Shown: positions 30,734-38,085 of the stretch, piece by piece
How positions within the stretch are numbered: the stretch's first letter is position 1
Layout of the letters: each line of letters opens with the position of its first letter
Source: a virus
Length of the DNA: 44,606 nt
Reading direction: 5' to 3' (one strand)
Virus record (IMG/VR): IMGVR_UViG_3300023239_000238
Location: 1-44,606 of that record
Notes under the pieces: generated by a model
Databases searched by the model: none
The model's input: the letters and a program-made list of their open reading frames with translations, nothing else
What the model was told of the DNA's origin: nothing
Made by a program: the position numbers and the translations under genes

Positions 30734-32178
30734 TCTGTTTTCTCCACGGCAAACGGATAGTTTGCATCTCGATAAAATGCTTTACGTTTAGTCAGGTGTC
30801 TTTTTGCGAACTTGCAGGTACTGGTTATGTCCCAGATCTGTACGAAGTCTTTGTCTTGGGCTTTACGAATACCCCTACCAATTGACTGGATAACCCGTAC
30901 AAAACTTTTACCAGGCTCAATGAGAACCAGATTAAAAATACGGGGAATGTTAATGCCAACACTAGCAACGCCATAGGTGGCGATGATGATCTTACCTTCT
31001 GCCTCTGCCACTTCGTCATAATGTTCTTTTCGCTCCAATGCTTTGGTTGCACCTGACACAAATACACTACCGGGCAAGCGTGAGTGTAGTTCTTTGCCTG
31101 AGTTTATTCTGTCTACTAGAATAAGTGTATTACCTGTGTCTGTAATTTTACTTATCATTTCTGAAATGTAGTCTAAACGATCGCTGTTCTCCAGCAGATA
31201 CTTTAACTCACTTTGGTAGTTGGTGTATTCAGTATGGTCGACTAACTGTACAACATTAACATGGCACATAGCCAGGTGTCCTGCTTCCTGTAGTTCACGT
31301 GCGCTTAGTTGTCCAATAACAGGTCCCAAGTTGCAGAATATACTCATGAATTCAAACTGCTCTTTGGGTATTGTGCCGGTTAGTCCCCAACGGATTGGGA
31401 TACATCCCATAGGTCCACTCAGCAGTGTTTTAAGTGCGTCTGCTTTAGCACCGTGTACTTCATCAACAATAACACCAACAACACCTTCTAAGAACTCGCC
31501 TATAGTAATATCTGCTTCTGCGTTCCTAGTTTGTTTAAGCATGTTGTTGAGGCTTTGCCAAGTACATATTGTGTGCAGCCGACCAAACTCTTTTCTATCG
31601 CCATAGTAAACACCAACGTCCAGGTCCAAGTTAACAAAGTCTTCTTCTGTCTGTGTAACCAAGCTCTTGTTGGGCACGATAATAATAGTGCGGCCGTACT
31701 CACCAACCTTGTCAGCAAGTGCCGCAGTCATAATAGTTTTACCTGCGCCTGTTGCTACTTCTTGTACGCACTGGGGGTTCTTTAAGAAGCCGTTAATCAA
31801 TTCAACTTGGTAGTCCCTGAGTTCTATTGGTTCACCAACCTTGGGATGATTCTTGGGCCATACTTTGTGTGAGTAACTTTGTTCATTTACTTCTGTAAAG
31901 TCAAAGTTAGTTCTGTAGTCTCTGAGGTCTTCTACTTCAAGATCGTAACCTTGTTCATCTAGATACGGAAGTATCTCTGGTAATATATTAATGTAGGTGC
32001 TACCGCCAAGATTAAAGAATGGCACTTTACCATCCCAGCGTCCTAGTCTGACTGCTGGTTGATAACGTGCGCCAGGAACATCAAACTTATACTTGCGCAC
32101 CAATGCCGTCCTGGTACCAAGTTCTAGTCCTTCGATCTTTACATTAACTTCATCTTTAATTATTAACTTGGCTTTCAA
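30724..32178 (-). CDS. uvsW: UvsW-type DNA/RNA helicase
   Basis: From the TTG at 32178 (ribosome site AAAGGAAAA) the product is about 484 aa, beginning at KAKLIIKDE. It is an SF2 helicase that rewinds forks, unwinds R-loops and drives branch migration in the switch to recombination-dependent replication. Walker A is ATGAGKT, the DExH box is VDEVHG, motif III is GLTGT, and motif VI is QSIGRGIRKA. The N-terminal ~100 residues are the UvsW DNA-binding domain (RLGRWDGKVPFFN). A longer frame to 32268 overlaps the upstream gene by 89 nt and is rejected. Confidence 0.95.
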   Translation of the reverse strand: MKAKLIIKDEVNVKIEGLELGTRTALVRKYKFDVPGARYQPAVRLGRWDGKVPFFNLGGSTYINILPEILPYLDEQGYDLEVEDLRDYRTNFDFTEVNEQSYSHKVWPKNHPKVGEPIELRDYQVELINGFLKNPQCVQEVATGAGKTIMTAALADKVGEYGRTIIIVPNKSLVTQTEEDFVNLDLDVGVYYGDRKEFGRLHTICTWQSLNNMLKQTRNAEADITIGEFLEGVVGVIVDEVHGAKADALKTLLSGPMGCIPIRWGLTGTIPKEQFEFMSIFCNLGPVIGQLSARELQEAGHLAMCHVNVVQLVDHTEYTNYQSELKYLLENSDRLDYISEMISKITDTGNTLILVDRINSGKELHSRLPGSVFVSGATKALERKEHYDEVAEAEGKIIIATYGVASVGINIPRIFNLVLIEPGKSFVRVIQSIGRGIRKAQDKDFVQIWDITSTCKFAKRHLTKRKAFYRDANYPFAVEKTEWQ

Positions 32179-32179
32179 T

Positions 32180-33337
32180 CTATTTTCCTTTGTATGTATT
32201 GTACACTTCTGTAGCAAAGAACACAACCTTTTCTGCACGTTGCAACAATAAAGTTTTTTCTGCACCATGCATCATGCCAGCACTGGTTACTAACAAAGGA
32301 ATATCCTGTGGCCAGTGTGAACGATATTTGGTAAAGTACACAACCTTTTTGTCTGTTGTGTCGATAGGTTCATTGTTACGTGGTGCAAATAATACCTCAT
32401 CTTCGTTAAAATAACCTAACACAAACTTATCGCGTAGTCTGTTACTAAGGTCTGGTTCGTATACATAAACTGGTAATCTTTCTGTAACCTGTGCATAGAC
32501 AAATAGTGCATCCAGCACTTCTTTGTTGGCATCTGGGTTGTAGTTTACATGATTACCTTTTAGTAGGTTAAACAAGCGTGTGCTTTCAAACTTTTTCAAG
32601 AACAAGTCTTCAACTTGCTGACTCACTAAGAAATAGCACACACCAGCCAGATCGATAACTTTTATTAAGTTGTTGATAGTTATGTCTCCTGCTTTCTTGG
32701 TCACAAATTCTAACAGCGATGCAGGGGCATTACGAATAACCAACTGAGTGTCCACAACATCCAACTGTACGTGTTGTGGTTTAGTCTGCGTTATCTTTTT
32801 CTCAATATCAAACAGTTGTGAGTCAATTTCAAAATCATGATGCCTCGCAATAAACATTGTAGCGGCTAAGTTGGGCTCTGTTAGTGCTATGCGCCACTGT
32901 TTGGTTTCTTCATTATGAAAACGCCAACTACCGCAACTGATCTTAGTAGCATCTCTAACCATGTCAACAATCTTAGGTTCAAAAGAAAACTGTAGTACTA
33001 TTTGGTCTTGCTCTAGCCACATCATTCGTCTGCGATCAATTGTACGCAAAGGCTTTCTGTACTGGGGATTTTCAACAGGAGCAACGTCTACTCTTTTTGC
33101 CTCCAATTGTCGTTTGTATTTTAAAATCAGTTTGCAAGCCAGTTCGGCCTGCTTGTCTGTTAACCCTTGTCCCCCGCGGACACTTGTGGCCATGCTGTTA
33201 ATTACTCTAACATCATACCTAGCCAAACTGATTATGGGCTCTATCTTCCCGAACATACCGTAGTACTTGTTGGTTACCGGATCCCTGTCACCATTTATAA
33301 TTTCTAAGTAATCTTCAACGTAGGTAAATTTTTGCAT
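32180..33337 (-). CDS. hypothetical protein with a possible HARP-like segment
   Basis: This 385-aa protein has no clear enzyme motif. Residues 108-170 (VLQFSFEPKIVDMVRD, SWRFHNEETKQWRIAL) follow the FxY..li..ik/W.f..eet..W pattern of the HARP domain that partners SMARCAL1-type helicases. This is a pattern match only. The C-terminal half has an alternating α/β layout (KKVVYFTKYRSHWPQDIPLLVTSAGMM) and ends GK. It lies directly before uvsW (1-nt gap) and has a promoter with a very short leader, so it begins the uvsW operon. Confidence 0.75.
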   Translation of the reverse strand: MQKFTYVEDYLEIINGDRDPVTNKYYGMFGKIEPIISLARYDVRVINSMATSVRGGQGLTDKQAELACKLILKYKRQLEAKRVDVAPVENPQYRKPLRTIDRRRMMWLEQDQIVLQFSFEPKIVDMVRDATKISCGSWRFHNEETKQWRIALTEPNLAATMFIARHHDFEIDSQLFDIEKKITQTKPQHVQLDVVDTQLVIRNAPASLLEFVTKKAGDITINNLIKVIDLAGVCYFLVSQQVEDLFLKKFESTRLFNLLKGNHVNYNPDANKEVLDALFVYAQVTERLPVYVYEPDLSNRLRDKFVLGYFNEDEVLFAPRNNEPIDTTDKKVVYFTKYRSHWPQDIPLLVTSAGMMHGAEKTLLLQRAEKVVFFATEVYNTYKGK

Positions 33338-33347
33338 GTTAGATATA

Positions 33348-33375
33348 AGTATACACTAGTATTAGAAGAAGTCAA
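33348..33375 (-). promoter_or_regulatory. sigma-70 promoter of the uvsW operon, inside the AAA terminator tail
   Basis: The -35 box TTGACT (33370-33375), 16-nt spacer and -10 box TATACT (33348-33353) are clear. The leader to the ATG at 33337 is only a few nt and no ribosome site is present. The -35 box overlaps the terminator T-run of the upstream gene. Confidence 0.7.
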
Positions 33376-33408
33376 AAAAAGACCTACCGGATTATTACAT
33401 CCGATAGG
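33374..33408 (-). terminator. intrinsic terminator after the AAA+ ATPase gene
   Basis: A 10-bp stem (CCTATCGGAT/ATCCGGTAGG, one wobble) with a 6-nt loop is followed by seven T on the minus strand. The uvsW-operon promoter starts right at its end. Confidence 0.85.
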
Positions 33409-33417
33409 CCCAAGGGA

Positions 33418-33450
33418 ACCGACATAAAAGGAGCTAACAAAAATGTCGGT
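33418..33450. other. second hairpin between the AAA stop and terminator
   Basis: ACCGACAT (33418-33425) pairs with ATGTCGGT (33443-33450) around a 17-nt loop. On the plus strand the loop holds AAAGGAGCTAACAAAAATG, which looks like an early gene leader, followed by a 13-codon open frame starting at 33443. There is no known plus-strand gene here. It may be a remnant or a regulatory structure. Confidence 0.4.
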
Positions 33451-33460
33451 TTACTGCTCG

Positions 33461-34498
33461 TTAAGCACTCTTCATACAAGTTGACTCTGTCATTGCTTTC
33501 CAGTTACCCGGGAAGCTCTTGTATAATTGTGCAATCTTAATCGCCATACGCAAACTCATTTCACGTAATCTGCTCTTGTTAGTATCCATAAACTCAATAA
33601 TATCATCTTGTCCACATTGTTCAATATCCATCTCAGCAAACAATGCACCACTCTTAGCAATCTGTTTGATACGCAATATTTTATCACGCATACTGTCCAG
33701 TGTAAGATCCAAGTAGTGACATCGTGACTGCAATGCATCCAAGTGATCACGTAGTTTCTGTGAGCGTACCTTGTCAAACTTCAAATTGGTGATAAAAATC
33801 ACACTGCCTTTGAAATAGAACGAGTCGGGTATGCCTTCGCTACGCAATACTCTGGATTCTGCTAACCAACTTATCTTGCGTTTCTTACCTGAGTCCAACG
33901 CACCCTTGAGCAAGTTAAGAGAAACGTCATCCAGTAGGATTGAGTCACAGTCATCAAACACAACCAAACAGTTCTTATCCGAATACTTGTAAAGTGTTTG
34001 GTATAAGCCAATTGGTGTTGCGGCACCTTTAACCACTTCTGCTCGTAGCCTGCGTCCTGCAATCTGATCAAACAGTGTAGCCTTTTCAATCTCTTTCTCC
34101 ACACCGTAACTCTTACCAACTCCTGGAGGGCCGCTAACGATCATTGCTGTAATCTCGTTTTGTGTTGCGGCTTTGGTCATGTCCTCTAGTATTTGAAAAC
34201 GCTGAGCAATCTGTTCAATACGTTCTGCGTCACCTACATTAGCATTTGGATCTGCTTCAGCCTGTGTAACCAATTGCTGTACTGCTGTGTCTGAGTCAGT
34301 TGTGAACTCGTAGTCAGCCACACTGCTTAATTTAATACGAAGTTTTTCTGGGCACCCAGGAAACTGGTTACCATTTTCTACTGTTACGAATCCACCGTTG
34401 GTGCCAGGTTGGAACTGTTTTACTAGTTGGAAGGTCTTTCCACTGACATCCATATTGCGATATGAACCGTTTTTAATTTTTATATACGCTGTAGACAT
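33461..34498 (-). CDS. early AAA+ ATPase
   Basis: This 345-aa protein has a Walker A GPPGVGKS (123-130), Walker B VVFDDCDS, sensor 1 VIFITNLKF and a C-terminal helical lid. The N-terminal ~100 residues carry a β-rich module (YRNMDVSGKTFQLVKQF) not typical of clamp loaders. A gp44 identity is unlikely because its arginine-finger SRC-type motif and length fit poorly. Remodelling of a host or phage complex is the likely role. It has its own strong TTGACA/TATAAT promoter and a terminator, so it is an independent early unit. Confidence 0.9.
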   Translation of the reverse strand: MSTAYIKIKNGSYRNMDVSGKTFQLVKQFQPGTNGGFVTVENGNQFPGCPEKLRIKLSSVADYEFTTDSDTAVQQLVTQAEADPNANVGDAERIEQIAQRFQILEDMTKAATQNEITAMIVSGPPGVGKSYGVEKEIEKATLFDQIAGRRLRAEVVKGAATPIGLYQTLYKYSDKNCLVVFDDCDSILLDDVSLNLLKGALDSGKKRKISWLAESRVLRSEGIPDSFYFKGSVIFITNLKFDKVRSQKLRDHLDALQSRCHYLDLTLDSMRDKILRIKQIAKSGALFAEMDIEQCGQDDIIEFMDTNKSRLREMSLRMAIKIAQLYKSFPGNWKAMTESTCMKSA

Positions 34499-34552
34499 AT
34501 ATTGCTCCTTTGAAAATTATAAAATTAACAGTTGTTTTCTTATTATATGTGT

Positions 34553-34581
34553 ATTATAGACTCGTTTGGTCCTTCTGTCAA
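34553..34581 (-). promoter_or_regulatory. sigma-70 promoter of the AAA+ ATPase
   Basis: The -35 box TTGACA (34576-34581) and -10 box TATAAT (34553-34558) are 17 nt apart. The leader is about 48 nt and has an AAAGGAG ribosome site before the ATG at 34498. Confidence 0.85.
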
Positions 34582-34586
34582 CCTTT

Positions 34587-34754
34587 TTAATGTACCATTT
34601 CCCTCACATCCACATCACACTCAACTACCCAATCGTTAAATTGGGTAAACTTATTAACTTCTACACCTAAACCAACTGCTTCATTTACAAAATGTTGTAG
34701 TAGCGAATTATAAAGTTCGTCTGGCATAGATTCTTCATCAAACTTAATTTTCAT
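34587..34754 (-). CDS. small early protein
   Basis: From the ATG at 34754 (overlapping the upstream stop as TAATG) this is 55 aa, acidic, beginning MKIKFDEESMPDEL. It has no Cys-rich motif or membrane segment. A longer frame to 34772 would add 6 residues and more overlap, with no benefit. It is the last gene of an early transcript starting at the promoter at 35330. Its role is unknown; small early proteins of this kind often bind host enzymes. Confidence 0.65.
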   Translation of the reverse strand: MKIKFDEESMPDELYNSLLQHFVNEAVGLGVEVNKFTQFNDWVVECDVDVREMVH

Positions 34755-35047
34755 TATAACGCTCCTGTCCATCTAATTTCAAAATCTTCTAATATGTTAC
34801 CACGTGCAAAGTTGGTTGCTGGTGCGGCATAACATGCGGCTTTAAGTATGTCACCCTTGCGAAACTTTACACCGTCCTGCTTAACAATAAAACTGTGAAC
34901 ACAGCGGTGGCTGGTAACTTTGTAATACTTCTTGCCTTCACGGATCTCAATACCGTCAGCAAACTCTTTCTGCATGTCTACATTATCGCAACGACTGTTG
35001 TAGTCTTGAATCATTTTTTGCTTTAGGATTTCTAATTGTTGTTCCAT
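34754..35047 (-). CDS. small early protein
   Basis: From the ATG at 35047 (AAGGAG site) the product is 97 aa. The N-terminal helix (MEQQLEILKQKMIQDYNSRC) is followed by a β-rich part with EIREGKKYYKVTSHRCVHSFIVKQDG. The Cys/His residues (CVHSF, AACYAAP) do not form a recognised zinc site. A longer frame to 35098 overlaps the upstream gene and is rejected. It is co-transcribed with its two small neighbours. Confidence 0.7.
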   Translation of the reverse strand: MEQQLEILKQKMIQDYNSRCDNVDMQKEFADGIEIREGKKYYKVTSHRCVHSFIVKQDGVKFRKGDILKAACYAAPATNFARGNILEDFEIRWTGAL

Positions 35048-35060
35048 TTTAATCTCCTTA

Positions 35061-35294
35061 TTATTCACAAAAGTCAAATGCGTATTCGTCAGTGTCACCG
35101 CATCTGTTCATTTCCACGTTGCCGTATACTGCACGTAGTTGGATCAGTACACTTTTCATTGCATCCATTGTCATACCATTAATAAACATTGTACCGTTGT
35201 ACCAGTTTCTCCAGTAGAACTCGTCTTTAACTACTGTATCAAGAACTGTATCAACGTCTTGCTCTACCATAAGTTCGAATGCGTTATCAGTCAT
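35061..35294 (-). CDS. small acidic early protein
   Basis: This 77-aa protein is acidic and helical at its start (FELMVEQDVDTVLDTVVKDEF), then aromatic (YWRNWYNGTMFING). It has an AAGGAGC ribosome site and a strong sigma-70 promoter at 35330-35358. It leads the early transcript that also carries the 34754 and 34587 genes. No function can be assigned. Confidence 0.7.
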   Translation of the reverse strand: MTDNAFELMVEQDVDTVLDTVVKDEFYWRNWYNGTMFINGMTMDAMKSVLIQLRAVYGNVEMNRCGDTDEYAFDFCE

Positions 35295-35329
35295 TTTGTT
35301 TAGCTCCTTACTAGTTAATATACTTACGT

Positions 35330-35358
35330 ATTATAGACGATTTTGGACAACAAGTCAA
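35330..35358 (-). promoter_or_regulatory. sigma-70 early promoter with conserved GTCCAAAA spacer
   Basis: The -35 box TTGACT (35353-35358), 17-nt spacer and -10 box TATAAT (35330-35335). The spacer holds GTCCAAAA. The stretch from the -10 box into the leader closely matches the promoter at 43-71. Confidence 0.85.
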
Positions 35359-35399
35359 CCAAAATTATAAGTTGTTTACAATCAGCTAGTTACGTGTGC

Positions 35400-35729
35400 T
35401 TACTTTTCTTTTTTAATGCTGTATATGATGCCTTGCGGTGTCTTTTGAGTAGTAATACCTTCCGCTTTCCAATGTGCATCAAGTTCAGCTAACATTTTTT
35501 TATCCGCTACCCTAGCGTTTTCTACTTTAATTGCTATTTTAGTTTTACGAAATGTTTTGTGAACTTGCTTGTGATAATAAATTAATTCAAGTGCAAGACG
35601 CATCTGTTCAGCTTTTAATTGTTGTGCTTGTGAATAATTTTGCTTGTGCATATTGCTAGTACCGACTGCGTTCATACGTGCCGCCCAAGCAAACTGTCCT
35701 GCGCTTCTGTTGTTAGTAGTATCGTCCAT
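35400..35729 (-). CDS. small early protein
   Basis: From the ATG at 35729 (AAGGAGC site) the protein is 109 aa, basic, with long helices (LKAEQMRLALELIYYHKQVHKTFRKTKIAI). It ends in a basic tail KKEK. A longer frame to 35795 begins with TTG/ATG without a ribosome site and overlaps the promoter, so it is rejected. It has its own promoter (35775-35803) and lies just before the glycan cluster. Its role is unknown; DNA or RNA binding would suit the composition. Confidence 0.7.
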   Translation of the reverse strand: MDDTTNNRSAGQFAWAARMNAVGTSNMHKQNYSQAQQLKAEQMRLALELIYYHKQVHKTFRKTKIAIKVENARVADKKMLAELDAHWKAEGITTQKTPQGIIYSIKKEK

Positions 35730-35774
35730 TTTTAGCTCCTTATTAGTATTATTAATAACTGTACTACAAGTGCT

Positions 35775-35803
35775 ATTATAGGCTATTTTGGACAAACCGT
35801 CAA
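35775..35803 (-). promoter_or_regulatory. sigma-70 early promoter with conserved GTCCAAAA spacer
   Basis: The -35 box TTGACG (35798-35803) and -10 box TATAAT (35775-35780) are 17 nt apart, with TTTGTCCAAAA in the spacer. The -35 box overlaps the stop region of the glycan cluster. Confidence 0.8.
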
Positions 35804-36972
35804 CCGTTTATTTTATTAAGTAAATTCAACAACTTAGCGGACTTATCAGATAGGAAATGCTGTTGATTGTGAAGGAGAATTTTACGCATGTCATGCTGAT
35901 CAACCATGTGTTCCGAGTGGCTCATGCGGCTGATTTGTTCTACAGTATGTAAACATTGTTTTAGACGTTGTTCCGGATCTTCTATGCTGTCATAACTTTC
36001 GTCTATATAATCCCCAAACGTCTTATAGCCCAACTCATGTAGTAATTGTAAACTACCCGATGCTCCAACAATAACAAATGGTTGTAGGTTTAGTATGGGC
36101 TTGAATGTTTTCTCAGTTAAGAACAAGTTATTGATGTGTGTTTCAACAATCACATTATAATATGCCTCCTGAAAGAAACGTGTATCTATTAGTTTGTGTG
36201 AGTTGTGTTCGTAGTCTTGTAAATCATCACAACGATATGGTGGAGTAAATCTTTCTAATACGGTATGGTCCCAAGTATCCCAATTACCAGTATCACTGTC
36301 CCTTGTTTCGTATTCAACTTGGTACTTGCGGTCTGTGTAACTAAAGTATGCGTCATCAACAAGCCCATGTTCGACTAGTGTTGCGGCAAACAATCTTCTA
36401 AATGGTTTGTCCACACGGTTAAGACAAGTAAACTTTTTGCTTCTAATATCTGTGTTAACTTGCATCACATAGCCACCATCTGCATGCAAGTACTTGTAGT
36501 AGAGTTCGTCGTCTGGAAAATAAGAATAAAACTCGCCCTCTACTAGGGCATTAGCAATAGTAAACTTGAACTGTTGATACGGTATGTTATGTTTTGTTAG
36601 TTGCTCACGTATACACCGATCAATATGCCAATCAATGTTGTCGCCTTCGCTGTAATAGAACCATATAGTGCATAAGCCTTGTCGTGCCAATTCTTTAGCA
36701 CGGTCACTTACCAATGCAATATAATCTATACTTGGGTCAAAGTAATTTAGATTTACAGGATATACACACTGTTCGGTTACATCACGTACATGTTCAACAC
36801 GGTACTTGATATTGTGTTTCCAAAGATATCGCAGGAATCTAAATTCGTAACTGTACGGCGGGGAGATAGCAAGGTCCCACCATTGCTCGCTTCTAAATTC
36901 AATAGTGTTGTCTGTAACTAAGTTTGGTAAGTAGACACCCCCACGTTCGTAGGTGTCAAATACAAATATCAT
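35800..36972 (-). CDS. glycosyltransferase-like protein, paralogue A
   Basis: This 390-aa protein shares its C-terminal part with the 38962-40095 gene: NLFLTEKTFKPILNLQPFVIVG, then LLHELGYKTFGDYIDESYDSIEDPEQRL. Such an E-K-x-F-P pattern resembles the nucleotide-sugar half of some exostosin or GT10-type transferases. The N-terminal half has no clear match. It is the last gene of the glycan operon. A sugar transferase for host or virion surface is likely; donor and acceptor are unknown. Confidence 0.7.
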   Translation of the reverse strand: MIFVFDTYERGGVYLPNLVTDNTIEFRSEQWWDLAISPPYSYEFRFLRYLWKHNIKYRVEHVRDVTEQCVYPVNLNYFDPSIDYIALVSDRAKELARQGLCTIWFYYSEGDNIDWHIDRCIREQLTKHNIPYQQFKFTIANALVEGEFYSYFPDDELYYKYLHADGGYVMQVNTDIRSKKFTCLNRVDKPFRRLFAATLVEHGLVDDAYFSYTDRKYQVEYETRDSDTGNWDTWDHTVLERFTPPYRCDDLQDYEHNSHKLIDTRFFQEAYYNVIVETHINNLFLTEKTFKPILNLQPFVIVGASGSLQLLHELGYKTFGDYIDESYDSIEDPEQRLKQCLHTVEQISRMSHSEHMVDQHDMRKILLHNQQHFLSDKSAKLLNLLNKING

Positions 36973-37328
36973 TTTTGACTATCACCAGGGCGAACCCTGT
37001 AATTATCCTCTACAGAGTCAGGTGTGCTGACTTCTATTATGGTACCTGCAACATCACAGATAATTTGGTGTGGGAGCAAAGGCACGTTGCGCCAAGTGTC
37101 GCCAGGCTTTAGTTTTATTTCTTTCTCTGAAGCGTCTTTGGTGTCAATATACTTAACGGTATACTCACCGTCCCATACATACCATGTCTCATCTTTTTCA
37201 CTATGGAAATGCATACTGAACCTTGCTCCTTGATTAAATTTCATTAGTTTACCACAGTACTTGTCGTTGGTAGCCCATATGAGTTCATGTCCCCAACCTT
37301 TTTGCACAAAGCCTTCTAGTCTAGCCAT
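36969..37328 (-). CDS. cupin-fold sugar isomerase-like protein
   Basis: This 119-aa single-domain cupin has the metal-binding pattern MHFHSEKDETWYVWDGEY (two His, one Glu) and the later His in LPHQIIC. It begins KGWGHELIWATN, which is typical of mannose-6-phosphate-isomerase or sugar-epimerase-type cupins in glycan clusters. It is too short for a full phosphomannose isomerase, so a small sugar-nucleotide isomerase or binding role is more likely. It overlaps the glycosyltransferase start by 4 nt. Confidence 0.85.
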   Translation of the reverse strand: MARLEGFVQKGWGHELIWATNDKYCGKLMKFNQGARFSMHFHSEKDETWYVWDGEYTVKYIDTKDASEKEIKLKPGDTWRNVPLLPHQIICDVAGTIIEVSTPDSVEDNYRVRPGDSQK

Positions 37329-37329
37329 A

Positions 37330-38085
37330 TCAAAAGTATGTTATGTTGTTACGTGGAAAAAAGCATTCGTTGTTTTGTAATGGTTTGATTTTCATAGTCT
37401 CCAACACTGCGGTCTTGCCTAAGCCCATTGCTAAACTGTAAGCTACACTTTGATTGCCCACAAATAGATCAGCACCTTCAATTACAGCGGCCATCTCTAG
37501 CATATCTTTTACTTCGTAGTGCTGTATAGGTCCAACCACGTTAACAAAATCTTCGTGTTCATGTTCGTTGCCTAGAAAAATAGCGTTTTCTCCCATCTTG
37601 CCATCGTGATACATTTTTTGCCACATAGCATCACCACGTTGTAAATCTCTATAACGCATGGTGCGATTGACCACAACAGGTGCTACCTTGTTGGATGCGG
37701 CTGTTAACCAAGTTTTGTCGTAATCCTCTACTTTAAATTCTATCTTGTGTGTGATACACATGGCCTGCACGTAGTTGCCTTCGAACCCTCTAAACAGCAC
37801 ACCGCGGAACTTGTCTAAATCAACATCGTGAGTACCGTCCCATACTATCACATCATCAATGTACGGCTGTGCCAACAACAACGGTTTCAGCATGTCAAAA
37901 TCTGCTTGTGTAAAGCGACCTCGGTGTGCTTCATCTACTTCTTCAGGTTTGTATGCGTAATCACTTACACAGTTTTCTATATTGTTGAGTGCAATAGCAA
38001 TAGTGCCTCCACCCATGCGTTCCACAGCAAACAAACTGTAGATCAAATCACCGAATGTTCCCGAATGTTTATATACTTTGCTCAT
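37330..38085 (-). CDS. GT-B/GT9-like transferase, short
   Basis: This 251-aa protein opens KHSGTFGDLIYSLFAVE, the Gly-Asp loop of ADP-heptose-type GT-B enzymes, and has GADLFVGNQSVAYSLAMGLGK at its end, the GT9-type acceptor/donor loop. It is short for GT9 (~340 aa). It may be a reduced heptosyltransferase, or a sugar-binding partner of the next gene. The overlap with the upstream GT9 gene is 4 nt. Confidence 0.78.
   Translation of the reverse strand: MSKVYKHSGTFGDLIYSLFAVERMGGGTIAIALNNIENCVSDYAYKPEEVDEAHRGRFTQADFDMLKPLLLAQPYIDDVIVWDGTHDVDLDKFRGVLFRGFEGNYVQAMCITHKIEFKVEDYDKTWLTAASNKVAPVVVNRTMRYRDLQRGDAMWQKMYHDGKMGENAIFLGNEHEHEDFVNVVGPIQHYEVKDMLEMAAVIEGADLFVGNQSVAYSLAMGLGKTAVLETMKIKPLQNNECFFPRNNITYF

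Noticed and set aside
32179-32268. Longer UvsW start
   Set aside because: It would overlap the upstream gene by 89 nt and add a Cys-rich, low-complexity peptide. The TTG at 32178 has a ribosome site and begins at the family's first residues.
33461-34498. T4 gp44 clamp loader large subunit
   Set aside because: It is an AAA+ protein, but its N-terminal module, its separate early promoter and the lack of the usual clamp-loader neighbours argue against it.
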